A stretch of DNA of 64,000 nt from Nocardioides faecalis. Its GTDB lineage: Bacteria > Actinomycetota > Actinomycetes > Propionibacteriales > Nocardioidaceae. The stretch is from contig NZ_CP074406.1 of assembly GCF_018388425.1 (NCBI RefSeq), forward strand, positions 2,914,001 to 2,978,000, read 5' to 3'. Below, piece by piece: positions 54,675-63,328 of the stretch. The notes beneath the pieces were generated by a model that saw only the letters and a list, made by a program, of their open reading frames with translations, made no database searches and was not told where the DNA came from. The translations under genes and the position numbers were made by a program. How positions within the stretch are numbered: the stretch's first letter is position 1; each line of letters opens with the position of its first letter.

Positions 54675-57065
54675 TCAGGCCACCCCCGACGTGCCCGACA
54701 CTTCCGACGTGCTCGTCTCGTCGTCGGTCTCACCCTCGCCCGCGCCGGCGCGCGCCGCCTCGATGGCCCACCACACCGCCTCCGGCGTGGCGGGCGAGGC
54801 CAGCTCGACCACCGGCCCGCACCCCGGTGCGCCCGGGCCCCCGGTTCCCCCGGTCGCAGCGAACGCACCGATCGCGTCCCGCAGCGCCTCGCGCGCCGAG
54901 AAGGCGAGCATCACCGGCGGCTCGCCGACGGCCTTGGAGCCGTAGACGGCGGCCTGGGTGCGGCTCGGCTCCGGGTCCGGGCCGAGCAGGGCGACGTTCA
55001 GCTCCGCAGGCATCTCAGACAGGCTCGGCAGCTTGTACGTCGACGCACCGTTGGTCGCCAGCCGCCCGCGTCCCGGGCCGTCCCCGGTGTCCCAGCGCAG
55101 GTCCTCCAGGGTCAGCCAACCCAGCCCCTGGGTGAAGCCGCCCTCGACCTGACCGATGTCGATCTGCGGAGACAGGCTGGCGCCGACGTCGTGGACGATG
55201 TCGACGCGACGCACCTCGTAGGCACCGGTGAACCCGTCGACCTCGACCTCGGCGGCCGCCACCCCATAGGCGAAGTACTTGAACGGGTTGCCGCGCATCG
55301 CGACCATGTCCCAGCTCAGTCCGGGGGTGCGGTAGTAGCCGGCGGCCCACAGCTGGATCCGGGACAGGTACGCCGCACGCACCAGCTCCGCCCAGGCCGG
55401 CTCCTGCCCGGTCTCGGCGCGCAGCCGGTCGGCGACCGGGCCGAGCCGGGCGAGCACCTGCTCGCAGGCGTCGCGGATCGCGGCGCCGTTGAGGTCGGCG
55501 CCCGAGCTGGCCGCGGTGGCGGAGGTGTTGGGCACCTTGTCGGTGCGCGTCGGTGCGAGCCGGACCCGCTCGATCGGCAGCCCGAGCGCAGTGGCGGCGA
55601 CCTGCAGCATCTTGGTGTGCAGGCCTTGGCCCATCTCGGTGCCGCCGTGGTTGATCAACACTGAGCCGTCCTTGTAGACGTGCACCAGCGCCCCGGCCTG
55701 GTTGAAGGCGGTGAAGTTGAACGAGATGCCGAACTTCACCGGGGTGATCGCCAGGCCCCGCTTGCGGTGCGGGTGCGCGGCGTTGTGGGCGGTGATCGCA
55801 GCGCGCCGCTCGTCGTACGACGCGGAGGTGAGCACCTGCTCCCAGGCCCGGTGCAGCCGGCCCACGTCATGCACCGTCTGGCCGTACGGCGTGGTCTGCT
55901 CCTCGCCGTACAGGTTGCGCCGGCGCAGCTCGGCGGCATCGATGCCGAGCGCAGCGGCGGCGCGTCCCAGGATGTCCTCGATCACGAGCATCCCCTGCGG
56001 GCCGCCGAAGCCGCGGAAGGCGGTCTGCGAGGTCTTGTGGGTGCGCGCGATGCGGCCGTCGACGCGCACGTGCGGGATCCAGTAGGCGTTGTCGACGTGG
56101 CACATCGCGCGTGAGAGCACCGGCTCGGAGAGGTCCAGGCTCCAGCCTCCGTCGGAGGTCAGCGTCGCCTCCAGCGCCTGCAGCCGGCCCTCAGCGTCGA
56201 GCCCGACGCGCCAGGTGGCCGCGAAACCGTGCCGCTTGCCGGACATGGTCATGTCCTGGGCGCGGGTCAGCCGGAGACGGACCGGGCGGCCGGTGAGCAC
56301 CGCACCGAGCGCGGCCACGGCGGCCAGGCCGTGCGGCTGCATCTCCTTGCCGCCAAAGGCACCGCCCATCCGCAGGCACTGCACGGTGACCTGGTGGCTG
56401 GCCAAGCCGAGGACGTGCGCGACGATCTCCTGCGTCTCGGAGGGGTGCTGGGTGCTGGCGTCGATGAACACCTGGCCGTCGTCGTCCACGCGGGCCAGCG
56501 AGGCATGCGTCTCCAGGTAGAAGTGCTCCTGGCCGGCCATCTCGAAGCTGCCTTCGAGGACGTGGGCGCTGGCGGCGAACCCGGCGTCGACGTCGCCACG
56601 CTCCAGGCGGGGGCGCGCGCCCTGGAAGCTCTCGGCCGCGATCGCCTCGTCGAGGGTGAGGATCGCGGGCAGCGGGGTGTAGTCGACCTCGACCGCGGAC
56701 GCCCCGAGCCGGGCGGCCTCCAGCGTCTCCCCCAGCACCCAGGCGACGGCGTGGCCGTGGAACATCACCTCGGTCGGGAAGAGCGGCTCGTCGTGCTTGA
56801 TGCCGGCGTCGTTGACGCCGGGCACGTCGGCTGCGGTGAGCACCCGCACCACGCCGGGCACCTGCAGCGCCGGCGCGGGGTCCAGCCGGGTCACCCGGGC
56901 GTGCGCGTGCGGCGCCTGCACCGGGTGGGCGTGCAGCACGCCGTGGGTGCGCAGCGCGACGTCGTCGGTGTAGAGCGCACGTCCGGTGACGTGCGCGGCG
57001 GCCGCCTCGTGCGGCCGGGGGTCGCCGATCGCGGGTCGTCCCGCGGGCCGCGGCAGGCCGCTCAT
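54675..57065 (-). CDS. xdhB: Xanthine dehydrogenase, molybdopterin-binding subunit
   Basis: 796 residues, usual length for the large subunit. Oxidises hypoxanthine and xanthine to urate at the molybdenum centre. Motifs: HVTGRALYTDDV, LRMGGAFGGKEMQPHG, FRGFGGPQGMLVIED, GGTEMGQGLHTKM, SSGADLNGAA and the active-site Glu in KAVGEPPVMLA. The Arg contacting substrate (RTHKTSQTAFRGFG) is present. ATG overlaps the xdhA stop; GGGGGTG precedes it. Confidence 0.96.
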   Translation of the reverse strand: MSGLPRPAGRPAIGDPRPHEAAAAHVTGRALYTDDVALRTHGVLHAHPVQAPHAHARVTRLDPAPALQVPGVVRVLTAADVPGVNDAGIKHDEPLFPTEVMFHGHAVAWVLGETLEAARLGASAVEVDYTPLPAILTLDEAIAAESFQGARPRLERGDVDAGFAASAHVLEGSFEMAGQEHFYLETHASLARVDDDGQVFIDASTQHPSETQEIVAHVLGLASHQVTVQCLRMGGAFGGKEMQPHGLAAVAALGAVLTGRPVRLRLTRAQDMTMSGKRHGFAATWRVGLDAEGRLQALEATLTSDGGWSLDLSEPVLSRAMCHVDNAYWIPHVRVDGRIARTHKTSQTAFRGFGGPQGMLVIEDILGRAAAALGIDAAELRRRNLYGEEQTTPYGQTVHDVGRLHRAWEQVLTSASYDERRAAITAHNAAHPHRKRGLAITPVKFGISFNFTAFNQAGALVHVYKDGSVLINHGGTEMGQGLHTKMLQVAATALGLPIERVRLAPTRTDKVPNTSATAASSGADLNGAAIRDACEQVLARLGPVADRLRAETGQEPAWAELVRAAYLSRIQLWAAGYYRTPGLSWDMVAMRGNPFKYFAYGVAAAEVEVDGFTGAYEVRRVDIVHDVGASLSPQIDIGQVEGGFTQGLGWLTLEDLRWDTGDGPGRGRLATNGASTYKLPSLSEMPAELNVALLGPDPEPSRTQAAVYGSKAVGEPPVMLAFSAREALRDAIGAFAATGGTGGPGAPGCGPVVELASPATPEAVWWAIEAARAGAGEGETDDETSTSEVSGTSGVA

Positions 57066-58594
57066 GCGGCACCCCCGCTCTGCTCGCCGGCGGAAGATCC
57101 GGCCGGGGCGTGCTCGGCGTGGAACCGGTGCAACGCCTGGCCCAGCATCGCGCGCCGGTAGGCCGCGCTGGCCCGGTGGTCGTCGAGCGGGGTGCCCTCG
57201 GCAGCCAGCACCGCGGAGGCCGCCCGCCGGGTCGCGGCGTCCCACGGCCGTCCGAGCAGCGCCTCCTCGGTGGCGTGGGCCCGCAGCGGGGTGGCCGCGA
57301 CGCCGCCGAGCCCGATCGCGGCGTGGGTGACCAGACCGTCGCTGAGGTGCACCACGAGCGCGATCGCGACGGAGGAGATGTCGTCGTAGCGGCGCTTGGC
57401 GATCTTGTGGAAGCCCACGAGCCGTTGCGGCGCGTGGCCGCCGAAGTCGGCGGGTGCCGGGATCCGGACCGCGCGGATCAGCTCGCCGGGCCGGCGCACG
57501 CTCTGGCGGTAGCCGGTGAAGTAGTCGGTCAGGGCGACGGTGCGCTCGCCGCCGGCGCCCACCAGCACGACCTCGGCGTCGAGCGCGAGCAGCGCGGGCG
57601 CCAGGTCGCCGACCGGGGAGCCGGTGCCGAGGTTGCCGCCGATGGTGGCGCTGTTGCGGATCAGTCGGGAGGCGAACTGGGGGTAGACGGCGTGCAGCAG
57701 GTCGAGGACCTCGGCCCCGCCCGTCGTACGACGTTCCAGCTCGCTCAGGCTCCACGCCGCGCCGAGCACGACGGGCTCCTCAGTCCGCTGCGGCAACGAC
57801 AGCTCGCGCAGCTCGGGCAGCCGGTCGACGGCGACCAGCAGCGCGGGGCGCGCGCCGTGCAGGTTGGCTGCCACCCCCAGGTCGGTGGCGCCGGCCACGG
57901 GCACGGCGCCGGGCTCGGCGAGCAGCTCGAGCGCCTCGGCCAGGTCGGCGGGCCGCACCCAGGCGCCGTGCCGGGCGGGCAGCGACACCGGGGCCTCGTG
58001 GTGGCGCCGGGCGGCCAGCGGATCGGTCTCCTCGGCGGCGCCGAGCGCGTCGGCGGCCTCGAGGATGGGCCGGTAGCCGGTGCAGCGGCACAGGTTGCCG
58101 GACAGTGCGTGGTGGTCGAACCTCTCACGGCCGGGCCGGTAGTACTCCGCCGCCATGGCGCACACGAAGCCGGGGGTGCAGTAGCCGCACTGCGAGCCGC
58201 CGCGTACGGCGAGCTCTGCCTGCACCGGGTGCAGGGCGTCGGTCCGGCCGAGCCCTTCGGCGGTGAGCACCTCCTGCCCGCCGAGCGCGGCCGCGGGCAG
58301 CAGACAGGCGTTGAGCGCTGTCCACTCCGTCGCCGTGTCGAGGCCGGGGCGGGCGAGCAGCACCGCGCAGGCGCCGCACTCCCCCTCCGCGCACCCCTCC
58401 TTGGCCCCGCTCAGCCCGAGACCGCGCAGCCAGTCGAGCGCGGTGACCGGCGGCTCGGCGCCGAGCAGCGGGCGCGGCGCACCGTTGACCGTGACCACCG
58501 CGGCACGCTCCGCCACCGCTGTCGGGGGCGTTCCCCGACGCTCGGTAGGGCCCGGCCGGCCGGCGGGGGTCACTGCGCTCGATTCGGTGCTCAT
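57062..58594 (-). CDS. xdhA: Xanthine dehydrogenase, Fe-S/FAD subunit
   Basis: 510 residues. Passes electrons from the molybdenum centre to NAD+. The N-terminal part has both 2Fe-2S sites (GCAEGECGACAVLL and GSQCGYCTPGFV with SGNLCRCTGYRPI), the C-terminal part is a FAD-binding CO-dehydrogenase-type domain (VAGATDLGVAANL, SATIGGNLGTGSPVGDLAPALLAL). ATG is 7 bases after TACCGT; GTG three codons earlier is less likely. First gene of xdhABC, divergent from the purine importer. Confidence 0.95.
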   Translation of the reverse strand: MSTESSAVTPAGRPGPTERRGTPPTAVAERAAVVTVNGAPRPLLGAEPPVTALDWLRGLGLSGAKEGCAEGECGACAVLLARPGLDTATEWTALNACLLPAAALGGQEVLTAEGLGRTDALHPVQAELAVRGGSQCGYCTPGFVCAMAAEYYRPGRERFDHHALSGNLCRCTGYRPILEAADALGAAEETDPLAARRHHEAPVSLPARHGAWVRPADLAEALELLAEPGAVPVAGATDLGVAANLHGARPALLVAVDRLPELRELSLPQRTEEPVVLGAAWSLSELERRTTGGAEVLDLLHAVYPQFASRLIRNSATIGGNLGTGSPVGDLAPALLALDAEVVLVGAGGERTVALTDYFTGYRQSVRRPGELIRAVRIPAPADFGGHAPQRLVGFHKIAKRRYDDISSVAIALVVHLSDGLVTHAAIGLGGVAATPLRAHATEEALLGRPWDAATRRAASAVLAAEGTPLDDHRASAAYRRAMLGQALHRFHAEHAPAGSSAGEQSGGAA

Positions 58595-58601
58595 CACGCT
58601 C

Positions 58602-58607
58602 ACGGTA
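58602..58607 (-). promoter_or_regulatory. Leaderless -10 box TACCGT for xdhABC
   Basis: TACCGT ends 7 bases before the xdhA ATG. Confidence 0.55.
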
Positions 58608-58651
58608 GGCCGGTTCCAGGGTGCTTCGGCAGCGCCCGCGCGGAATTAACC

Positions 58652-58698
58652 GGAGCGAAATGAAGTGACCCGGCGCTGAAACGCTGGTCTCATAGCGT
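58652..58698 (+). promoter_or_regulatory. Candidate operator and -10 box of the purine importer operon
   Basis: GAAAC-GCTG-GTCTC (58678-58691) lies inside GGCGCTGAAACG, identical to the 12-mer before uraD, and one base upstream of a TAGCGT -10 box (58693-58698). A further partial half site, GAGCGAAA (reverse complement TTTCGCTC, also present at the uraD site), lies at the left end. Binding here would block the importer promoter and could reach xdhA. Confidence 0.6.
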
Positions 58699-58767
58699 CC
58701 TTCTCCAGCAACCGCCGTTGCGTCTCGGACCGATCCCACGTCCAGTGAAAGTGCAGGAGAAGCACCG

Positions 58768-59871
58768 ATGACCTCTTCGTCCCCCCGGCGGCGCGCCCGC
58801 CGGCTCGCCGCCACCCTGGTGGCCACCACGATCGGCATGCTCGGCCTCGCCGCCTGCGGCGACAGCGACGGTACGGCGAAGGAGGGCGGCGGCGACCACG
58901 GCAAGATCAGCGTCCAGTACTCCTGGATCAAGAACGAGGAGTTCGCCGGCGAGTTCTACGCCGAGGAGAAGGGCTACTACGCCGACGCAGGCTTCAGCGA
59001 GGTCGTCGGCATCTCGGGCCCCGACACCGGCGTCGCCAAGCTCCTCAGCGGCACCGTGCAGGTCGCCATCAGCGACGCCGCGTCGATCGGCGCGGCGATC
59101 GCGAACGAGGACGCGCCGCTGAAGATCATCGGCGCGACGTTCCAGAAGAACCCCTTCACGATCCTCTCCTTGAAGGACGGCGGGAACATCGAGAAGCCTG
59201 CGGACCTCAAGGGCAAGAAGATCGGTGTCCAGGACTCCAACGCCAGCGTGTTCGAGGCGATCCTCAAGGCCAACGGCATCGACAAGTCCGAGGTGGAGGT
59301 CGTCCCGGTCGACTTCGACCCGACCCCGCTGATGGAGGGCACCGTCGACGGCTTCATGGCCTACCTGACCAACGAGGCGCTGACCGTCGAGCTGGCCGGC
59401 AACGAGGTCACCAACCTGCCGTACGCCGACAACGGCGTGCCGTACGTCGCGGAGACGTTCTCCGTCACCGACCAGTACCTGGCCGAGAACCGCGAGCTGC
59501 TCAAGGACTTCCTGATCGCCGAGATCAAGGGCTGGACCGAGGTCTTCAAGAACTCCAACGCCGACACCGTCTCGCTGATCACGAAGTACTACAACAAGGC
59601 GGCCTCGGACAACGCCGAGGGCCTGGAGAAGGTCTTCGGCGCGCTCGACCCGAAGAAGACCGAGATGGGTCTGGACGCGCAGAAGCTGCTCATCTCCACC
59701 GAGGAGACCGAGGAGAACGGCCTGTTCACCATCTCGGATGAGCTCAAGAAGCAGACGATGGCCTCGCTCGAGGCGGCCGGCTGGAAGCTCGGCGCCGACG
59801 ACCTCTTCGACACCAGCATCCTCGACGAGATCTACGCCGAGTCCCCGGAGCTCAAGGACTACCTGCCCTGA
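58768..59871 (+). CDS. ABC importer substrate-binding lipoprotein (NMT1/SsuA-like)
   Basis: 367 residues. Lipoprotein with lipobox LAAC (Cys 30). The mature part is an NMT1/TauA-type periplasmic-binding fold: [70 protein letters not shown]. This fold binds pyrimidine-, sulfonate- or purine-like ligands. Its position, divergent from xdhA and sharing an operator-like motif with uraD, suggests a purine, urate or allantoin substrate. ATG has AGGAG 13 bases upstream. Confidence 0.92.
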   Translation: MTSSSPRRRARRLAATLVATTIGMLGLAACGDSDGTAKEGGGDHGKISVQYSWIKNEEFAGEFYAEEKGYYADAGFSEVVGISGPDTGVAKLLSGTVQVAISDAASIGAAIANEDAPLKIIGATFQKNPFTILSLKDGGNIEKPADLKGKKIGVQDSNASVFEAILKANGIDKSEVEVVPVDFDPTPLMEGTVDGFMAYLTNEALTVELAGNEVTNLPYADNGVPYVAETFSVTDQYLAENRELLKDFLIAEIKGWTEVFKNSNADTVSLITKYYNKAASDNAEGLEKVFGALDPKKTEMGLDAQKLLISTEETEENGLFTISDELKKQTMASLEAAGWKLGADDLFDTSILDEIYAESPELKDYLP

Positions 59872-59873
59872 TC

Positions 59874-60716
59874 ATGGACACCCACCACGCCACGGGTGCC
59901 ACGGACGTCGGTGCCCGGACCCCGCAGGGTCCGGGCACCGGCATCGGTGTCACCGGCCTCACCAAGACGTTCTCCACCGGACGGCGCCGCACGGTCACCG
60001 CCCTCGACGGCGCCGACCTGCACACCGAGCAGGGCTCGTTCCTGGCCCTGCTCGGCCCCTCGGGGTGCGGCAAGTCCACGATCCTGCGGATCCTGGCCGA
60101 CCTGGAGCACCCCACCTCGGGCACCGCCCTGGTCGACGGGAAGACCCCGGCCGAGCTGCGCAAGGGCAGCGAGCTCGGCATCGCGTTCCAGGACCATGCC
60201 CTGCTGCCGTGGCGCAGCGTCACCAAGAACATCCGGCTGCCCTTCGAGGTCTCCGGCCGTGACGTCGACAAGGCCTACATCGACGAGCTCATCGACCTCG
60301 TCGGCCTGCGCGGCTTCGAGAACGCCCGGCCCGCACAGCTCTCCGGGGGCATGCGGCAGCGGGTCTCGATCGCCCGTGCGCTGGCGTTGAAGCCCTCGGT
60401 GCTGCTGCTCGACGAGCCGTTCGGGGCACTGGACGACATGACCCGGCAGAACCTGAACCTGGAGCTGCTGCGGATCTGGACGGAGAAGCCGGCCACGACG
60501 CTGCTGGTCACCCACGGCATCTCCGAGGCGATCTTCCTCTCCGACCAGGTCGCGGTGATGTCGGCGCGACCGGGTCGGATCAAGGCGATCATCGACGTCG
60601 ACCTGCCCCGCCCGCGCACCCCGGAGATGATGCGCACCCCGGAGTTCCACGCGCTGGTCGACACCGCCGCCGAGATCCTCTTCGGCGCCGACGGCCGCGT
60701 GGACACCGAGTCGTGA
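59874..60716 (+). CDS. ABC importer ATP-binding protein
   Basis: 280 residues. Complete ATPase: Walker [11 protein letters not shown]-loop [13 protein letters not shown], signature LSGGMRQR, Walker [13 protein letters not shown] and the switch His in VTHGISEA. Belongs to the nitrate/sulfonate/taurine group (SsuB/TauB). ATG starts two bases after the binding-protein stop. Drives the adjacent permeases. Confidence 0.95.
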   Translation: MDTHHATGATDVGARTPQGPGTGIGVTGLTKTFSTGRRRTVTALDGADLHTEQGSFLALLGPSGCGKSTILRILADLEHPTSGTALVDGKTPAELRKGSELGIAFQDHALLPWRSVTKNIRLPFEVSGRDVDKAYIDELIDLVGLRGFENARPAQLSGGMRQRVSIARALALKPSVLLLDEPFGALDDMTRQNLNLELLRIWTEKPATTLLVTHGISEAIFLSDQVAVMSARPGRIKAIIDVDLPRPRTPEMMRTPEFHALVDTAAEILFGADGRVDTES

Positions 60717-60753
60717 GCCGAGTCGTGAGCACTCCAGCCCTGGGCGCCGGGTC

Positions 60754-61560
60754 GTGAGCGGCCGCTCGATGCCCAGCTGGCTGGCCACGCTGCTCGGCTG
60801 CGCCGGGCTGCTCGTGGCGTGGTGGCTGTTCTCGGCGCTGGCGTTCACCCCTGACGAGGGCATCACCTACGACCCGGTGCCCTCCCCGCTGGCGGTGGGC
60901 AAGCAGATCCTCGACGACGGGTTCTCCGCCTACTGGGGCTTCTTCTCGGTCACCATCGAGGAGGCCGCGATCGGGTTCGCCTGGGGCAACGGGCTGGCCC
61001 TGGCGCTGGCCGCCACGGTGCTGCTGCTGCCCTGGTTGGAGACGGTCGTCGTACAGATCGCCGTCGTCACCTACTGCCTGCCCATCGTCGCGGTCGGTGG
61101 CATCGCGATCGTCGCCCTCGGCGGCGCACCCGTGCCCGGCGACCCGTCCAAGACCGCGGTCTTCCTGGCCGCGCTGTCGGTCTTCTTCACCACCGTCGTC
61201 GGCGCCCTGCTCGGGTTCAAGGCCGCGGACAAGGCCAGCCTGGACGTGGTCCGGGTCTACGGCGGCGGCCGGCTGCGCCAGCTCACCAAGGTGCGGCTGA
61301 TCGCAGCCCTGCCGGCGATCCTCAACGCACTGCAGATCGCCGTGCCCACCTCGCTGCTCGGCGCGGTGCTCGGCGAGTACATGGGCGCCACCGACCGCAG
61401 CGTCGGCATCACCCTGATCCGGCTGCAGGGCCAGCTCGACTCGGTTCGGGTCTGGGCGGTCTTCCTGCTGTGCGCGCTGGTCGCGCTCGTCGGCTACCTG
61501 CTCTTCGGGCTCGTGGCCCGGCTGGTCACCCCCTGGGTGGCGGGACGGAGCGCCGCATGA
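60754..61560 (+). CDS. ABC importer permease 1
   Basis: 268 residues with six membrane helices. The coupling-helix loop EAA-type motif reads DVVRVYGGGRLRQLTKVRLIAALPAILNAL. NMT1/TauC-type permeases normally act as pairs or dimers; a second permease overlaps by four bases. GTG start chosen as first in frame after a 37-base gap. Confidence 0.92.
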   Translation: MSGRSMPSWLATLLGCAGLLVAWWLFSALAFTPDEGITYDPVPSPLAVGKQILDDGFSAYWGFFSVTIEEAAIGFAWGNGLALALAATVLLLPWLETVVVQIAVVTYCLPIVAVGGIAIVALGGAPVPGDPSKTAVFLAALSVFFTTVVGALLGFKAADKASLDVVRVYGGGRLRQLTKVRLIAALPAILNALQIAVPTSLLGAVLGEYMGATDRSVGITLIRLQGQLDSVRVWAVFLLCALVALVGYLLFGLVARLVTPWVAGRSAA

Positions 61561-62369
61561 GCCGCACCATCGGCCGCTCCCTGCTGACGGCGTTGCTGAC
61601 GATCGCGATCGTCCTCGCGCTGTGGCAGGCCGTGGTCAGCCTGGCCGGTGTCTCGCCGTACGTCGCGAAGGGACCGCTCGACGTCTTCCGCTACCTGTTC
61701 GTCGACGAGCCGGGTGCCGAGCCCGGCAGGCTGGCCGCCGACCACCGCGCCGCGCTGTGGCCCCTGGCCGAGCAGACGCTGAGGGACTCCGCACTCGGGT
61801 TCGTGGTCGGGATGAGCGTGGCCGTGCTGCTGGCCGTGCTGTTCTCGCTGTCCAAGACCGTCGAGGCCGGTGTGATGCCGCTGGCACTGCTGCTGCGCAG
61901 CGTGCCGCTGGTGTCGATCTCTCCGGTCATCATCCTGATCACCGGTCGCGGGTCGAGCACCTCGGTGGCGGTCATCGGCAGCATCGTGGTGCTCTTCCCG
62001 GCGCTGGCCTCCGCGCTGTTCGGCCTGAGCCGGGCCAGCAAGGAGAGCCTCGACCTGGTCCGGGTGTACGGCGGCTCCAACGCCACCGCGCTGCGCAAGG
62101 TCTCCATCCCCGGCGCGCTGCCGTCGCTGTTCGCGGCCGCGCGGGTCTCCGTGCCCGGCGCCGTCACCGGCGCGCTGCTCGCGGAGTGGCTCTCCACCGG
62201 CCAGGGCATCGGCGGGTCGATCCAGAAGTTCAGCGCCGCCGCGAAGTTCAACGACCTGTGGGCCTCGGTGGCGATCATCACCGCGATCACCCTGGTGCTC
62301 TACAACCTCGTGCAGGTGCTGGAGAACGCCGTGCTGGCCCGGATGGGGATGAGCCAGCAGCAGCGCTGA
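61557..62369 (+). CDS. ABC importer permease 2
   Basis: 270 residues, about six membrane helices. EAA-type loop SKESLDLVRVYGGSNATALRKVSIPGALPSL, similar to permease 1. Two distinct permeases suggest a heterodimeric transporter. ATG overlaps the first permease by four bases. A strong hairpin follows the stop. Confidence 0.93.
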   Translation: MSRTIGRSLLTALLTIAIVLALWQAVVSLAGVSPYVAKGPLDVFRYLFVDEPGAEPGRLAADHRAALWPLAEQTLRDSALGFVVGMSVAVLLAVLFSLSKTVEAGVMPLALLLRSVPLVSISPVIILITGRGSSTSVAVIGSIVVLFPALASALFGLSRASKESLDLVRVYGGSNATALRKVSIPGALPSLFAAARVSVPGAVTGALLAEWLSTGQGIGGSIQKFSAAAKFNDLWASVAIITAITLVLYNLVQVLENAVLARMGMSQQQR

Positions 62370-62371
62370 GT

Positions 62372-62406
62372 CGCTGAGACCGGTGTCCCGGGGACCGGTC
62401 TCAGCG
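62372..62406. terminator. Strong hairpin after the importer operon
   Basis: A 13-bp perfect stem (CGCTGAGACCGGT/ACCGGTCTCAGCG) with a 9-base loop begins 3 bases past the permease stop. The next gene is convergent, so it can serve both sides. Confidence 0.8.
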
Positions 62407-62430
62407 GGGCGCCGCGGGTCAGCGGCGCGT

Positions 62431-63258
62431 TCAGCGCGGGAGCCGCGCCAGCTGCCGGGACTGTGCCACGAGCCGGTCGGCGGAGTCCCAGATCTCGCAG
62501 TCCTCCTCGAACAGGTGGCCGGCGGCGTTGCGCGTGGTGTGCCGCACCCGGAGCCAGCCGGGCGCGGGCTTGGCGCGCACGTGCGCGGTGAGCTCCATGG
62601 TCGGCGCCCAGCCCGGACGGCCGAGGTCGAAGGTGACCGGCGGCAGGGCGTCGAGGACCAGCAGCAGCGAGACCGGGTCCGGCTCGCGATCGTCGGCGAA
62701 GCGGAACCACGCCGCCATCTCGCCGCGTCCCGACGGCTGCCCGGCGAACCAGCCGGCGCACGCGGGGTCGAAGCGCATGTCGAAGCGCTCCATCACGGTG
62801 ACGAGCGAGCGCAGCTCCGCCGGCGCCTGCGTGTTGGGCACGCACTCCTCGAGCGGTGCGAGCGACGGCGGCAGCGCCGTGGTGTGCACGTCGCCGGACT
62901 CGGTGTCGAGGTCGCCGTAGGTGGCCAGCACCGTGAGCCGGACGTCGTCACCCTGGCGCAGGTCGGCGGCCACCGTCGCGGTGCGGCCCATGCGGCGCGG
63001 CGTGACGTCGACCGTCGCCGGACCGGGGGCGGCCGGGGAGAGGAAGTAGGCGCTCAGCACGAGCGGATCGGGCTGGGCAGGCAGGGCGGCGCGGATGGCG
63101 TTGCCCACCACCGCCAGCTGGTAGCCGCCGTTGAGGCCCGGACCGACGCCCCACTTCTCTGACAGCTCCGCGGTGAGGCTGCCGTCCTCCGCAGGGGCCA
63201 CGGCGGTGTCGCGGTCGAACTCGGAACGGGCCCCGGGCGTGGTTGCTGCGGATGTCAC
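62431..63258 (-). CDS. Acyl-CoA thioesterase (TesB-like)
   Basis: 275 residues. Two hotdog halves as in TesB/ACOT8 enzymes: LSEKWGVGPGLNGGYQLAVVGNAI with LSAYFLSPAAPG in the first, FRFADDREPDPVSLLLVLDALPPVTFDLG and RNAAGHLFEEDCEIWD in the second. Cleaves acyl-CoA; substrate unknown. GTG is 7 bases after TAGCGT, so a longer upstream start is unlikely. Confidence 0.9.
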   Translation of the reverse strand: MTSAATTPGARSEFDRDTAVAPAEDGSLTAELSEKWGVGPGLNGGYQLAVVGNAIRAALPAQPDPLVLSAYFLSPAAPGPATVDVTPRRMGRTATVAADLRQGDDVRLTVLATYGDLDTESGDVHTTALPPSLAPLEECVPNTQAPAELRSLVTVMERFDMRFDPACAGWFAGQPSGRGEMAAWFRFADDREPDPVSLLLVLDALPPVTFDLGRPGWAPTMELTAHVRAKPAPGWLRVRHTTRNAAGHLFEEDCEIWDSADRLVAQSRQLARLPR

Positions 63259-63265
63259 GGGACGC

Positions 63266-63271
63266 ACGCTA
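63266..63271 (-). promoter_or_regulatory. Leaderless -10 box TAGCGT for the thioesterase gene
   Basis: TAGCGT ends 7 bases before the GTG. The same hexamer and spacing precede the MoxR ATPase gene. Confidence 0.5.
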
Positions 63272-63328
63272 CCGACTGGCTGCGACGCCCACAGAGCACG
63301 AGTCACATGGGTTCGCCGTCCGCGTACC

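Noticed and set aside
58699..58767. Xanthine-responsive (NMT1-motif) riboswitch in the importer leader
   Set aside because: The leader is about 60 bases and I could not recognise the conserved riboswitch core; a covariance-model search would settle it.
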